Shown: positions 1 through 10,500, numbered from the stretch's first letter. The stretch is 64,000 nt of DNA from JADLGL01 sp963823045 (GCA_963823045.1 CAWGKA010000009.1:186001-250000), one strand, 5' to 3'. Numbers and translations are program-made. The notes: generated by a model not told the origin, from the letters alone.

Positions 1-749
1 CATGACCACATCGCTCTATGCCCGCATCGACGCGATCGAGCGCTTCGCGGCAGATGTCGCCCATGAGCTGAAGAACCCCCTCACGTCGCTGCGCAGCGCC
101 GTCGAAACGCTACCGCTGGCGAAGACGAATGAATCGCGCGAACGCCTTCTCGAGGTCATCCAACATGATGTGCGCCGGCTTGATCGGCTGATCAGCGATA
201 TTTCGGACGCTTCGCGCCTCGATGCCGAATTCACGCGCGAGGACGCGGAACCGGTCGACATTGCGCGGCTGGTCGAGACGCTTGTCACCCTTGCCGAAGA
301 AACCGCGGACGCAGAGAGCCCCAAGGTTGTCCTCGAGGTCGCGGATGCCGACAACGACGCCTATCTCGTCCTCGGCCACGACACCCGCCTCAGCCAAGTG
401 TTCACCAACCTCATCGATAATGCGCGCTCGTTCTCGCCGCCGAAGCGGGACGATCACCATCAGCCTTCGACGGCACGGCGACGACGTCGAGGTCCTCGTC
501 GAGGATTGCGGACCGGGCATCAAGGCAGAGAAGATCGAGCGCATTTTCGAGCGCTTCTATACGGACAGACCCGAAGGCGAATCGTTCGGCCAGAATTCCG
601 GCCTTGGGCTGTCGATCTCGCAACAGATCGTCGAGGCTCATGGCGGCCGCATCTGGGCCGAGAACATTGCCGATACCGACGCCAAGGGCGGCGCGGGCAA
701 GGTGAAAGGCGCCCGCTTCATGGTCATTCTGCCCGCCGCCGGCCGATGA
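1..749 (+). CDS. chvG: ChvG-type sensor histidine kinase, C-terminal part (cut by window start)
   Basis: This is the catalytic half of a membrane sensor kinase; the sensor and membrane part lies before the window. The dimerisation box FAADVAHELKNPL, with its phospho-accepting His, is at the start. The ATP-binding part follows, with N-box NLIDNAR, DCGPGI and GLGLSISQQIVEAHGG. The protein switches frame near 440-447, so this copy carries a probable one-base indel. The stop overlaps the hprK start as ATGA at 746-749. ChvG followed by HprK, EIIA and HPr is the standard layout in Rhizobiales, where ChvG/ChvI controls acid and envelope responses. The identification rests on the domain sequence plus this neighbourhood. 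Confidence 0.85.
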
Positions 750-1202
750 ACGTCCGCGAGCCGATGCCGACGATCCACGCAACGGCGGTCGCCGTCGGCG
801 ACCACGGCATCCTCATCCGCGGCGACGCCGGCAGCGGCAAATCCTCCCTGGCGATGGCCCTGATCGACGACCCGCGGCTCCGGGCGCGCCTTGTCGGCGA
901 CGACCGTATCGCGCTGATGGACAGTGACGTCCGGCGTCGTGGCGCGGGCGCCGGCCGCCCTCGCCGGGCAGATCGAACTGCGCGGCCTCGGCATCCTGGA
1001 AATGCCGTTTGTCGAGGAGGCGAGGGTTGCCCTCGTGGTCGACCTGCTGCCGGCCAACTCCTGCCCCCGCATGCCCGACGAGGGTGAGCGGACAGCCGTG
1101 CTGCTCGGTCAATCGGTTCCCCGGCTGGCGCTGCCGATCGGCGGCGGGGACGGGGTTCTGCGGGTCCGGATGGCCCTTCGGTCGTGGATTGGCGCTGCGT
1201 GA
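746..1202 (+). CDS. hprK: HPr kinase/phosphorylase, short alphaproteobacterial form (one frameshift)
   Basis: HprK phosphorylates or dephosphorylates the regulatory serine of HPr in the nitrogen-related PTS. The short alphaproteobacterial form has only the kinase domain, and about 150 residues are seen here. The Walker A motif RGDAGSGKSSLA is near residue 30, followed by VGDDRIAL. The reading frame changes near 920-930, after which RAPAALAGQIELRGLGI and a conserved VDLLP segment follow. The gene overlaps the chvG stop by four bases and sits about 120 bases before the EIIA gene, which fits co-transcription. The C-terminus at 1200-1202 is in the frame of the second half. Confidence 0.85.
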
Positions 1203-1323
1203 ACGCCCTGGAGCGTGGCAAGCACTTGCTTTACCGGCATAATCGACGGAGAGTGCGGCCCTTCGGTTGGTCTCACTGGCAGCGTATTCACCGGGCTTCG
1301 GTGTCAAAGGTCGTTCTCACTCC

Positions 1324-1725
1324 ATGATTGGCGTCGTCATCGTGACCCATGGCCGGCTCGCGGACGAGTTCCGCGCCGCCGTGGAGCACATTGTCGGGCG
1401 CCAGGAGGCGCTGGCGACGACGTCGATCGGCCCCGACGACGACATCGAGCAGCGCCGCAACGACATGCTCGCGGCCGTGGCCGAAGTCGATCGCGGCGAC
1501 GGCGTGATCATTCTCACCGACATGTTCGGCGGAACGCCCTGCAACCTCGCCATCTCGGTCATGGACGCGGGCAAGGTCGAGGTGATCGCCGGCCTCAACC
1601 TCCCCATGCTGGTCAAGCTGGTGCGGGTGCGCGGCGAGGCTTCGCTGGCCGACGCCGTCCGCATCGCCGCCGAGGCAGGCCGCAAATATGTGAGCGTGGC
1701 GAGCCAGGTCCTGGCAGGGGTATGA
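1324..1725 (+). CDS. PTS mannose-type EIIA protein (PtsIIA/ManX)
   Basis: This cytoplasmic protein of 133 residues accepts phosphate from HPr in the regulatory PTS; no sugar permease domains are nearby. MIGVVIVTHGRLADEF carries the likely phosphorylated His at residue 9, and DMFGGTPCNLAI is the other EIIA-Man signature. I chose the ATG at 1324 because family members begin at this MIG; the open frame runs upstream only by chance. The stop overlaps the ptsH start (ATG at 1722). With hprK and ptsH it forms the incomplete PTS typical of Rhizobiales, which works in signalling rather than sugar uptake. Confidence 0.93.
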   Translation: MIGVVIVTHGRLADEFRAAVEHIVGRQEALATTSIGPDDDIEQRRNDMLAAVAEVDRGDGVIILTDMFGGTPCNLAISVMDAGKVEVIAGLNLPMLVKLVRVRGEASLADAVRIAAEAGRKYVSVASQVLAGV

Positions 1726-2015
1726 GCGCTGAAACGCCCGGCGAGCCGCCACCGCGCGAGCTGCCGATCATCAACAAGCGTGGCCTCCACGCCCGCGCCG
1801 CAGCCAAATTCGTGCAGACCGTCGAGCGGTTCGCGGCCACCGTCGCCGTTACCAAGGACGGCCAGTCGGTCGGCGGCGATTCGATCATGGGGCTGATGAT
1901 GCTGGCCGCGGCCCAAGGGACGAGCATCCACGTCGCAGCATCGGGCGCCGAGGCGCTTGCCGCCCTCGATGCCCTGGAGGCACTCCTCGCCGACCGCTTC
2001 GGCGAGGAGGAGTAG
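1722..2015 (+). CDS. ptsH: Phosphocarrier protein HPr
   Basis: HPr (97 residues) relays phosphate from enzyme I to EIIA. NKRGLHARAAAKF contains the active-site His (about residue 23). GGDSIMGLMMLAA contains the serine that HprK would phosphorylate. The start overlaps the EIIA stop by four bases, so the two are translationally coupled. Enzyme I itself is not in the window. Confidence 0.95.
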   Translation: MSAETPGEPPPRELPIINKRGLHARAAAKFVQTVERFAATVAVTKDGQSVGGDSIMGLMMLAAAQGTSIHVAASGAEALAALDALEALLADRFGEEE

Positions 2016-2133
2016 CCCCGACTCGACGGGCACGGGCCGGGCAAGTATTGTCGCGCCTCATCGAAGGCGTGCGGCCGGCAGTCATGCACGAGCCCGCGCC
2101 GACCCGCCCGAAAATCAGGAGAGCGTCGCAACA

Positions 2134-3564
2134 ATGTCGAACGTTGCCACCGTGAAATCGCAGCATGTCGGCGACGACTATGTCGTCAAGGACATCAGCC
2201 TCGCCGCCTGGGGCCGCAAGGAGATCTCCCTCGCCGAGACCGAGATGCCCGGCCTCATGGCCGTGCGCGAGGAGTATGGCCCGAAGCAGCCGCTGAAAGG
2301 CGCGCGCATCGCCGGCTCGCTGCATATGACGATCCAGACCGCCGTGCTGATCGAGACGCTGAAGGCACTGGGCGCCGACGTCCGCTGGGCTTCGTGCAAC
2401 ATCTATTCGACGCAGGACCATGCGGCGGCCGCGATCGCCGACACGGGCACGCCGGTGTTCGCCGTGAAGGGCGAGTCGCTCGAAGACTATTGGAGCTACA
2501 CCCGCCGCATCTTCGATTGGGCCGATGGCGGCATGCCCAACATGATCCTCGACGATGGCGGCGACGCGACGATGCTGATCACGCTCGGCCTTCGCGCCGA
2601 GAGTGGCGACACGGCCTTCCTCAACGACGCCTCGAATGAGGAGGAAGAGGTTCTCTTCGCGCTTATCAAGCGGACGCTCACCGAGCGCCCCGGCTGGTTC
2701 GCCAAGCTCGCTTCCAGCATCCGCGGCGTGACCGAGGAGACCACGACCGGCGTCCACCGTCTCTATGAAATGCAGCGCGCCGGAACGCTTCCCTTCGCCG
2801 CCATCAACGTCAACAACTCGGTGACCAAGTCGAAGTTCGACAATCTCTATGGCTGCCGGGAAAGCCTGGTCGACGGCATCCGCCGCGCCACGGACGTGAT
2901 GATGGCCGGCAAGGTCGCGATGGTCGCCGGCTTCGGCGATGTCGGCAAGGGCTCAGCCGCCGGCCTCCGCAACGCCGGCTGCCGCGTACTCGTCTCCGAG
3001 GCCGATCCGATCTGCGCCCTGCAGGCGGCGATGGAGGGCTATGAGGTCGTGACGATGGACGACGCCGCACCGCGCGCCGACATCTTCGTCACCGCCACCG
3101 GCAATGTCGACGTCATCACCATCGACCATATGCGGGCGATGAAGGACCGCGCCATCGTCTGCAATATCGGCCATTTCGACAGCGAGATTCAGGTCGGCGC
3201 GTTGAAGAACCTGAAGTGGGACAACATCAAGCCGCAGGTCGACGAGATCGAGTTCCCCGACGGCAAGCGCATCATCCTGTTGTCGGAAGGCCGGCTGGTG
3301 AATCTCGGCAACGCCATGGGTCATCCGAGCTTCGTCATGTCGAGTTCCTTCACCAATCAGGTGCTGGCCCAGATCGAGCTTTGGACGCGGCCGGACGATT
3401 ACGAGCACAAGGTCTATGTGCTGCCGAAGCATCTCGACGAGCGCGTCGCGGAACTTCATCTCGGCAAGATCGGCGTGAAGCTGACCAAGCTCTCGGAGAA
3501 GCAGGCGAAATATATCGGCGTGCCTGTCGATGGGCCGTTCAAGGCCGACCATTATCGCTACTGA
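2134..3564 (+). CDS. ahcY: S-adenosylhomocysteinase
   Basis: AhcY splits S-adenosylhomocysteine into adenosine and homocysteine, closing the methylation cycle in the cytoplasm. The 476-residue length matches the family. Visible features are NIYSTQDHAAAAI near the N-terminus, the substrate-site NNSVTKSKFDN, and the NAD-binding turn GFGDVGKGSA. The ATG at 2134 has an AGGAG ribosome site about 12 bases before it; the open frame extends further upstream but without family similarity. Its place just after ptsH is conserved in Rhizobiales. I saw no SAH riboswitch in the 118-base leader. Confidence 0.97.
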   Translation: MSNVATVKSQHVGDDYVVKDISLAAWGRKEISLAETEMPGLMAVREEYGPKQPLKGARIAGSLHMTIQTAVLIETLKALGADVRWASCNIYSTQDHAAAAIADTGTPVFAVKGESLEDYWSYTRRIFDWADGGMPNMILDDGGDATMLITLGLRAESGDTAFLNDASNEEEEVLFALIKRTLTERPGWFAKLASSIRGVTEETTTGVHRLYEMQRAGTLPFAAINVNNSVTKSKFDNLYGCRESLVDGIRRATDVMMAGKVAMVAGFGDVGKGSAAGLRNAGCRVLVSEADPICALQAAMEGYEVVTMDDAAPRADIFVTATGNVDVITIDHMRAMKDRAIVCNIGHFDSEIQVGALKNLKWDNIKPQVDEIEFPDGKRIILLSEGRLVNLGNAMGHPSFVMSSSFTNQVLAQIELWTRPDDYEHKVYVLPKHLDERVAELHLGKIGVKLTKLSEKQAKYIGVPVDGPFKADHYRY

Positions 3565-3565
3565 C

Positions 3566-3592
3566 GACGGCGGCGGCCTGTGCGCCGCCGTC
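3566..3592 (+). terminator. Possible transcription terminator after ahcY
   Basis: A perfect 9-bp inverted repeat (GACGGCGGC / GCCGCCGTC, loop about 9 bases) starts right after the ahcY stop. No T-run follows, so its function as an intrinsic terminator is uncertain. Confidence 0.4.
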
Positions 3593-3716
3593 ACCAACCC
3601 CACGCGTGGGGTTCATGCCGATTCGCCGAACCGCTAGAGTAGACTGATTCGCGCCCCGCCGTGTCGCGTCGGGCGGGCCCGGATTCATCCTCTGGCAACG
3701 GCGGGGGCCTGTTGCG

Positions 3717-6206
3717 TTGCTTCGGCAGCACGGCAAATCACAACGATTCGGCGCGACGGTGAGACCGGCGCTCGCCATGGCAATCCTTGCCGGAGCGGCG
3801 GCTCTGGCGACGCCGGCGGCGGCGCAAAGCCTGACATCGGGCGGCCTCGGCGCCGAGGACATCATCATTCTCGCTGCCCTGATCGGCACCGTCTCCTTCG
3901 CCGTCATGAGCGCGATCGCACTCATCCGTTCGCGCAATCGCACCGAGGCGGAGAATGTGCGCCTCCTTGAGGAAACCGCCAATTTGCGCGCCGCCGCGGA
4001 CCGCGCGGAGAGTCTCCTCAACACCGACGAGCAACGCCTCGTCGTGTGGGAAGCGCCGGGAACCAGCCCCATCGTCGTCGGCGACCTGCCGAAAACCGCC
4101 GGCGCGCCGGGCAACCGTGCCGACTTCATCGCCTTCGGCAGTTGGCTCGATTCCGATTCCGCGGCCCAACTCGACCGCGCCATCGACAGACTGCGCGAGC
4201 GGGGCGAGGTCTTCGCGCTGCCGCTGACGACGCGGCAGGGCACGGATCTGCACGCCTCCGGACGAACCGCCGGCGGCCGCGCCGCGGTGCGCTTCCGCGA
4301 CCTCACCGGTGACGCCTTGCGGCTGGCGCGGCTCGAATCGGTGCATCGTGCCCGTATTGCCGAGCTCGAGGCGATCAAGGCGACGCTCGACGCGGCCGGT
4401 CTGCCAAGTTGGATTCGCGATGGCGGCGGCCGGCTGCTTTGGGTCAACCATGCCTATTGCGAAGCGGTCGAAGCAGAAGACCGGGCCACCGTCATCCAGG
4501 ACGGCATCGAGCTGATCGACCAGGCCGGGCGCGATGCCGTGGCCCGCGCCCATCGCGATGCGCCGTCCTTCCACCAGCGCCTCAGCGTCGTTGCGGCGGG
4601 AAGCCGGCTCGTCTTCGATATCACCGACGTCGTCACTGGAACCGGCAGCGCCGGCATCGCCGTCGACGCCACCGAGATCGAGGCCTCCGAAGGGGCTTTG
4701 AAGCGCGTCACAGACTTCCAGGCGCGCACGCTGGACCAGCTGGCGACGGCCGTTGCGGTGTTCGGTCCAGACCGCCGGCTGCGCTCCTACAACGCCGCAT
4801 ATCGCGCCTTGTTCGGCCTCGATGCCGGATTCCTCGACACCAGCCCGGAGGAAGGCGCCGTCCTCGACCAATTGCGCGCCACGCGCAAACTTCCCGAGCA
4901 AGCCGACTTCCGCAGTTGGAAGCATGAGCTTCTGTCCGCCTATCAGGCGGTCGAGGCGCGGGAATATATGTGGCACCTGCCGGAAGGCCTGACGCTTCGC
5001 GTCATCGCCAATCCGCATCCGCATCCGCAGGGCGGCGTCACCTGGATCTACGAAAACGTCACCGAGCGTCTTGATCTCGAAAGCCGCTACAACGCGCTCA
5101 TCCGCGTCCAGGGCGAAACGCTCAACCATCTGCGCGAGGGCGTCGCCGTGTTTGGGTCGGACGGACGCCTTCGCCTGCACAACCCCGCTTTCGCCACGAT
5201 CTGGGGCCTCGACGAGGCAAAGCTGGAGCAGCACACGCATATCGCGGACATCGCTGCAATCTGTCGAACCATGCTGCCGGACGCCAAGGAATGGGACAAC
5301 CTCACGGCCTCGATCGCCGGCGTCGACGAAAGCCGTGCGGCCGTTGCCGGCAGGATGGAACTCGCGGGCGACCGCATCATCGATTACGCCACCGTGCCGC
5401 TGCCCGAAGGGCAGACCATGGTGACGTTCGTCGATATTTCCGACTCGGTGCAGGTCGAACGGGCGCTCACCGAACGCAACGAGGCGCTGGAAGCATCGGA
5501 TCGGCTGAAGAACGAATTCATCCAGCACGTTTCCTATGAGTTGCGTTCGCCGCTCACAAATATCATCGGCTTCACGCAGTTGATGGCCGACGCCAATATC
5601 GGGCCGCTGAATCAGCGCCAGCGCGAATATGTCGGGTACATCATGACATCCGGCCAGTCGCTGCTGACCATCGTCAACGACATCCTGGACCTCGCCACGA
5701 TCGACGCCGGCATCATGGAACTCGACCTCGCCGAGGTTGATCTCGTCGATGCCATCGACGCCGCAGTCGAGGGTCTGCGCGACCGCCTGGAAGAGCACCG
5801 CATCAAGATCGAAAAGCGCATTTCGCCGGAGGTAGGCTCACTCATTGCCGACGAGAAGCGTCTGCGCCAGATCCTCTTCAACCTCCTGTCAAACGCCGTC
5901 GGCTTCTCGAGCGAAGGCGGCGAGGTGTCGGTCACGGCGCGCCGGGAGGACGGCAACATCGTCCTCAGTGTCGAAGACGAGGGCGTCGGCATTCCCGACG
6001 ATTTCATCGGCACGGTGTTCGACCGCTTCGAGTCGCGGCCAGGCGGCGCGGCCCGCGGCGGCGCCGGACTCGGCCTCGCCATCGTCAAGAGCCTCGTCGA
6101 ACTCCATGGCGGGACGGTTTCGATTGCCTCGCGCCGCGACAAGGGGACGACCGTTCGCATTGTCCTGCCGTCGCGACCGCAGCCTGTCGGGATCGCGGCC
6201 GAATAG
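3717..6206 (+). CDS. divL: DivL-type PAS-domain pseudokinase (Tyr in place of the phospho-His)
   Basis: DivL is a membrane-bound scaffold related to histidine kinases; in Caulobacter it acts with DivK and CckA to control the CtrA cell-cycle pathway. The 829-residue frame starts with a signal-anchor-like stretch ending ATPAAAQS and a membrane segment at about residues 45-70. Several PAS-like blocks follow, then the dimerisation box at about 600 and an ATPase domain to 820. The box reads FIQHVSYELRSPLTNIIGF: a Tyr (codon 5535) replaces the His of ordinary kinases, which is the DivL hallmark. The ATPase boxes (NLLSNAV, DEGVGIPD, GAGLGLAIVK) look intact. The start is uncertain: TTG at 3717 or GTG at 3759. 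TsaE follows 9 bases later. Confidence 0.85.
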   Translation: MLRQHGKSQRFGATVRPALAMAILAGAAALATPAAAQSLTSGGLGAEDIIILAALIGTVSFAVMSAIALIRSRNRTEAENVRLLEETANLRAAADRAESLLNTDEQRLVVWEAPGTSPIVVGDLPKTAGAPGNRADFIAFGSWLDSDSAAQLDRAIDRLRERGEVFALPLTTRQGTDLHASGRTAGGRAAVRFRDLTGDALRLARLESVHRARIAELEAIKATLDAAGLPSWIRDGGGRLLWVNHAYCEAVEAEDRATVIQDGIELIDQAGRDAVARAHRDAPSFHQRLSVVAAGSRLVFDITDVVTGTGSAGIAVDATEIEASEGALKRVTDFQARTLDQLATAVAVFGPDRRLRSYNAAYRALFGLDAGFLDTSPEEGAVLDQLRATRKLPEQADFRSWKHELLSAYQAVEAREYMWHLPEGLTLRVIANPHPHPQGGVTWIYENVTERLDLESRYNALIRVQGETLNHLREGVAVFGSDGRLRLHNPAFATIWGLDEAKLEQHTHIADIAAICRTMLPDAKEWDNLTASIAGVDESRAAVAGRMELAGDRIIDYATVPLPEGQTMVTFVDISDSVQVERALTERNEALEASDRLKNEFIQHVSYELRSPLTNIIGFTQLMADANIGPLNQRQREYVGYIMTSGQSLLTIVNDILDLATIDAGIMELDLAEVDLVDAIDAAVEGLRDRLEEHRIKIEKRISPEVGSLIADEKRLRQILFNLLSNAVGFSSEGGEVSVTARREDGNIVLSVEDEGVGIPDDFIGTVFDRFESRPGGAARGGAGLGLAIVKSLVELHGGTVSIASRRDKGTTVRIVLPSRPQPVGIAAE

Positions 6207-6215
6207 GACTGTGCC

Positions 6216-6725
6216 ATGTCCTCCACCGGCGACCATGCTTGGCCACTCGTGATCAACCTCGCCGACGAGGCGGTGACGCAGCAGTTCGGCGCGGCCTTGG
6301 CGGGCATCCTCGCGATAGGCGATGTCGTCGCCCTTTCCGGCGAACTCGGTGCCGGAAAGACCAGCCTTGCCCGCGCAATCATCCAGAACCTCGCCGGCGA
6401 GGCCATCGATGTGCCCAGCCCGACATTCACGCTGGTGCAGGACTATCCGGACCTTCCCCTCCCCATCGCCCATTTCGACCTCTACCGCCTGCGCGACCCC
6501 GAGGAGTTGACCGAAATCGGCTTCCAGGAGGCAGAGGATAGGGCTGCAATCCTCGTGGAATGGCCCGATCGCGCCGGTTCCAGGCTCCCGGCGGACGCTC
6601 TTACCATCGTCCTGACGCTTGACGGCCGGGGCCGGAAGGCGGTCCTTTCGGGCGGCGGAAACTGGCGGCAGAGGCTTTATCCGGAAGGCAAAGCGTTTTT
6701 CCCTGCATCGCACAGAGGACCATGA
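6216..6725 (+). CDS. tsaE: tRNA threonylcarbamoyladenosine biosynthesis ATPase TsaE
   Basis: TsaE is the ATPase partner of TsaB/TsaD in making t6A37 on tRNAs that read ANN codons. The P-loop GELGAGKTSLARAI is near residue 43. The switch region PSPTFTLVQDYPD and the HFDLYRL and VEWPDR motifs follow, all typical. The protein is 169 residues with an unusual C-terminal tail after the TsaE domain. In many Rhizobiales TsaE is fused to, or followed by, a sugar phosphotransferase (AmgK-like) before the MurU-type gene. Here only about 90 bases separate it from that gene and no phosphotransferase is visible. Confidence 0.93.
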   Translation: MSSTGDHAWPLVINLADEAVTQQFGAALAGILAIGDVVALSGELGAGKTSLARAIIQNLAGEAIDVPSPTFTLVQDYPDLPLPIAHFDLYRLRDPEELTEIGFQEAEDRAAILVEWPDRAGSRLPADALTIVLTLDGRGRKAVLSGGGNWRQRLYPEGKAFFPASHRGP

Positions 6726-6815
6726 TGGCTGGGTTCAGTCCAAGCCCGAGCTTTGCTATGACCGCGGAAGTCGCGATAATGGCGGCGAGGGTTTGACGTT
6801 TGCCTCAGGGACTCG

Positions 6816-7532
6816 ATGCCTAAGACTGCCATGGTGCTGGCTGCCGGACTGGGCAAGCGCATGCGCCCGATCACGGCCAATCTGCCCAAACCGCTGGTGC
6901 AGGTGGGCGGACGATCTCTGATCGACCATGCGTTCGACCGCCTCGCCGAGGCGCATGTCGAAACCGCCGTTGTCAACGTCCACTATCTCGCCGACCGCAT
7001 CATCAAGCATGTCCGCGGCCGGCACCGGCCGAAAGTGCTGATTTCCGATGAGCGCGCGCAGCTCCTCGAAACGGGGGGCGGCGTGGTCAAGGCCCTGCCA
7101 CTCCTCGGCAAGGATCCGTTCTTCCTACTCAACTCCGATTCATTCTGGATCGAAGGACCGAAGGCCAATCTGCAGACCCTGGCGGAAGCCTGGGACGGCA
7201 AACGGATGGACGCGCTGCTGATGCTGGCGCCGACCGTGGCGGCGATCGGCTATGACGGCCGCGGTGATTTCTTCATGGATGGCGACGGCCACCTCACGCC
7301 GCGGCCGGAGCATGAGGTCGCGCCCTTCGTCTATACCGGCGTTGCCATTGTCGACCCGGCCGCGATGTTTGCCGATGCCCCCGAAGGACCGTTTTCCCTG
7401 AACCTCCTTATCGACCGCGTCAGCGAGGCCGGCCGTTTGTTCGGCATGCGAATGGACGGCGTCTGGTTCCATGTCGGCACGCCGGCAGCGATCGACGAGG
7501 CCGAGCACGCTCTGATCGTCAACGCCGCCTGA
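6816..7532 (+). CDS. murU: MurU-type nucleotidyltransferase (N-acetylmuramate-1-phosphate uridylyltransferase family)
   Basis: This 238-residue NTP-transferase family protein begins TAMVLAAGLGKRMRPIT, the nucleotide-binding signature. PKPLVQVGGRSLIDHAF and LNSDSFW (metal and nucleotide site) follow. In other alphaproteobacteria and Pseudomonas the enzyme in this position makes UDP-MurNAc from MurNAc-1-phosphate in cell-wall recycling, after AmgK. No AmgK gene is visible in the window, so the exact substrate is inferred from family and position. It sits between tsaE and addB as in relatives. RfbA- or ManC-like specificity cannot be fully excluded. Confidence 0.8.
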   Translation: MPKTAMVLAAGLGKRMRPITANLPKPLVQVGGRSLIDHAFDRLAEAHVETAVVNVHYLADRIIKHVRGRHRPKVLISDERAQLLETGGGVVKALPLLGKDPFFLLNSDSFWIEGPKANLQTLAEAWDGKRMDALLMLAPTVAAIGYDGRGDFFMDGDGHLTPRPEHEVAPFVYTGVAIVDPAAMFADAPEGPFSLNLLIDRVSEAGRLFGMRMDGVWFHVGTPAAIDEAEHALIVNAA

Positions 7533-7541
7533 CGCGCCCTG

Positions 7542-10500
7542 ATGCGGCGCGCCAACGTCTTCTCCATCCCCGCCGGCGCCCCCTTCCTGCCGATCCTCAC
7601 CGACGCGCTCTTCGCCGGCCGCTTCGGAGCCATCGACGAAAGCGACCCAATGGCGCTTGCCGGCGTCACCATCCTGCTGCCGACACGGCGCTCAGCGCGT
7701 GAGCTCCGCCGCATGCTGGTCGAGCGGAAGCCCGAGCGCGCGGCGCTGTTGCCGCGCATCCGGCCGATCGGCGATGTCGACGAGGAGGAGCATCTTCTCG
7801 CGGTCTCCAACGAGGACCCCGCCGACCGTCTCGTCCTGCCGCCTGAAATCTCGCGGCTCGAACGCAGCCTCGTCCTGTCGGAGCTGATCATGGCGTGGGG
7901 CCGCGCGCTCCGCTCTTCCGGCGACATGGCCGAAGGCATGATCCCGGCCTCGGCTGCCGACGCGGTGAAGCTCGCGGGCGATCTCGCCCGGCTGATCGAC
8001 GACATGGAAACGGCGGGAATCGACTGGGAGGCGCTCCGAGAGCTGCCGCCGGAGGAATATGCCGGCTACTGGCAGCAGACGCTCGACTTCCTGACGATCG
8101 CCGGCGAGGCCTGGCCGCAGCACCTCGCCGAGAATGCGCGCGCCGATCCGGCGGCGCGGCGCGACCAGCTCGTCCGCGCGGAGGCCGCGCGGCTCGCGGC
8201 GACACCGCCTTCGGGTCCGATCATCGCCGCTGGTTCGACCGGCTCGATCCCGGCGACGGCCGCGCTGTTGAAGGTGATCGCCTCGCTGCCGGATGGCGCG
8301 GTCATCCTGCCCGGCCTCGATACGCGGCTCGATGACGGAGAGCTGGGAAGCGATCGGCGACCTCGACGCGCCCGAGGCGTCGGCGCCGAGCCATCCGCAA
8401 TTTGGGCTGAAGCGCCTCATCGCCGAGATCGGCATCCTCCGCGAGCGACGTCAGGTTCTCGGTTCGGCATCGCCACGCGTCGAAGCGCGTCGCGGCAATC
8501 GTCAGCGAAGCGATGCGGCCGGCCGCGACGACCGAGAGATGGGCCGATGGCGGAACCGGCTCCTGCCGAAGCGTTCGCCGGCGTCGGCCTCATCGAAGCG
8601 CGGAACGAGCAAGACGAGGCGCTCGCCATTGCCGTCGCGCTCCGTCGAGTCCATCGAAACGCCGGACCAGGTCGCGGCGCTGGTGACGCCGGACCGGACG
8701 CTGGCGCGACGCGTCGCCGTGGCGCTCCGGCGCTGGAACATCCGCGTCGACGATTCGGCCGGGCAGCCGCTCGATGCGACGCCTGCCGGCGTCTTCGTCC
8801 GCCTCCTCGCCGAGGTCGCCTTCACCGGCGATGCGACCGCGATGATGGCGTTGACCAAGCATCCGCTCGCGCGCTTCGGCCGGTCGCGCGCCGAATGCCG
8901 CCGCGCCGCCGAGGTACTCGAAGTGGCGATCATGCGCGGCGCGAGCAGCGCCGGTACGATCGCTTCGCTGCCGCAGCGCCTGGTCGACCTCCATTTCCGC
9001 ACCGACATGCGCTCCGACAATTTCGTGCCGAAGGCGCGTCGGCGACTGAGCAAGAAGGACTGGGAGCGAGCCGAGAGCCTGGCCCGCGCCCTGGGCAGCG
9101 GCGCTCGGGCCTCTTGAGGCGCTGGGCAGCGAAGGCGAGGTCTCGGTCGGCGAGGTGACGCGGGCGCTGGCAACGGCGCTCGAAACCGCCGCCGATGGCG
9201 GGCGCGGCGAAGGCCTCGCCGTGTGGGACGACCGCGCCGGCGAAGCGTTGGCGGAGCTCCTTGCCGGATTGATGACAGCGGGGCGGCTCCGGGTCCCGCC
9301 GCGCGAATATCCGGCCTTCCTCGCCGCAGCGATGGCTGGTGTGACCATCGCGCCGGAGATCGGCGTCGACCCGCGTATCCACATCTGGGGCGCGCTCGAG
9401 GCACGCCTGCAGACGGCCGATCTGATCATCCTCGCCGGCCTCGACGAAGGCGTCTGGCCCGGCGAAATCCGCACCGATGCCTGGCTGTCGCGGCGGATGC
9501 GGAACGCCATCGGCCTGCCGCCGCCCGAGCGCCGTATCGGCCTTGCCGCGCATGACTTCACCCAGGCGATGGCGAATGAACGCGTCATCCTCACCCGCGC
9601 CGAACGGCGCGGCGGGACGCCGACGGTGACCTCGCGCTGGCTCCAACGGCTGGAAGCGATCGCCGGCGAAGAGCGCATGAAGGAGATGCGGTCGCGCGGT
9701 ACGCGTTTTCTCATGCTTGCGCGCGGGCTCGATGCCGTGCCGCCTTCCGACGTTCGCCCCGAGGCGCGGCCGGAACCACGGCCGCCGCTGGAAGCTCGGC
9801 CGCGCGAGCTTTCGGTGACGTCGATCGAGAACCTCATCCGCGATCCGTACTCGGTCTATGCGCGCCGCGTGCTGCAGCTCGAGCCGCTCGACCCGATCGG
9901 CCAGCGCGCCGACCCGCGGCTCCGCGGTTCGCTCATCCACGACGCCTTCGCCGAGTTCACGAAGGCCTGGAAAGGTCCGTTCGACGACGACGCCCGAGCC
10001 GAGCTGCTGCGGCAATGGCGGAAGCAGTTCGAGGAGATCGCGGCCTTCCCCGAGGTCCACGCCGTCTGGCTACTGAAGGCCGACTGGATCGCGGACTGGA
10101 TGATCGACTGGGAGGCCGGACGAGACGACGAGGTTGCGTCGCGTCACCCCGAGATCGCCGGGAGGTTCGCGTTCGCCTCGATCGGCGGCGCCTTCACGCT
10201 CACCGGCCGGGCCGACCGTATCGATATCCTCAAGGACGGCCGCGCCTCGATCTACGACTACAAGACCGGCATTCCGCCGACGGCGAAGCAGGTGCTGCGT
10301 GTTCCAGCCGCAGCTCGCGCTCGAAGGGGCGATGCTGCGCGAAGGGGGGTTCGGCGAACCGTTCAAGGGCCGCGCCATCGCCGAGCTCGCGTGGATCGGC
10401 CTCGGCCGCATCGGCAAGGACGATCCGATGCGTTCCGCCGTTGACGGACGAGATGACGGCGGACAGTGTCGCCGAATATGCGCTCGGCTTCCTGCGAAAC

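Noticed and set aside
2016..2133. Possible SAH riboswitch before ahcY
   Set aside because: I could not find the conserved core or pairing; the leader is GC-rich but unstructured to the eye.
3738..5798. A 686-residue open frame on the minus strand
   Set aside because: It is antisense to divL and shows no domain; shadow of high-GC coding bias.
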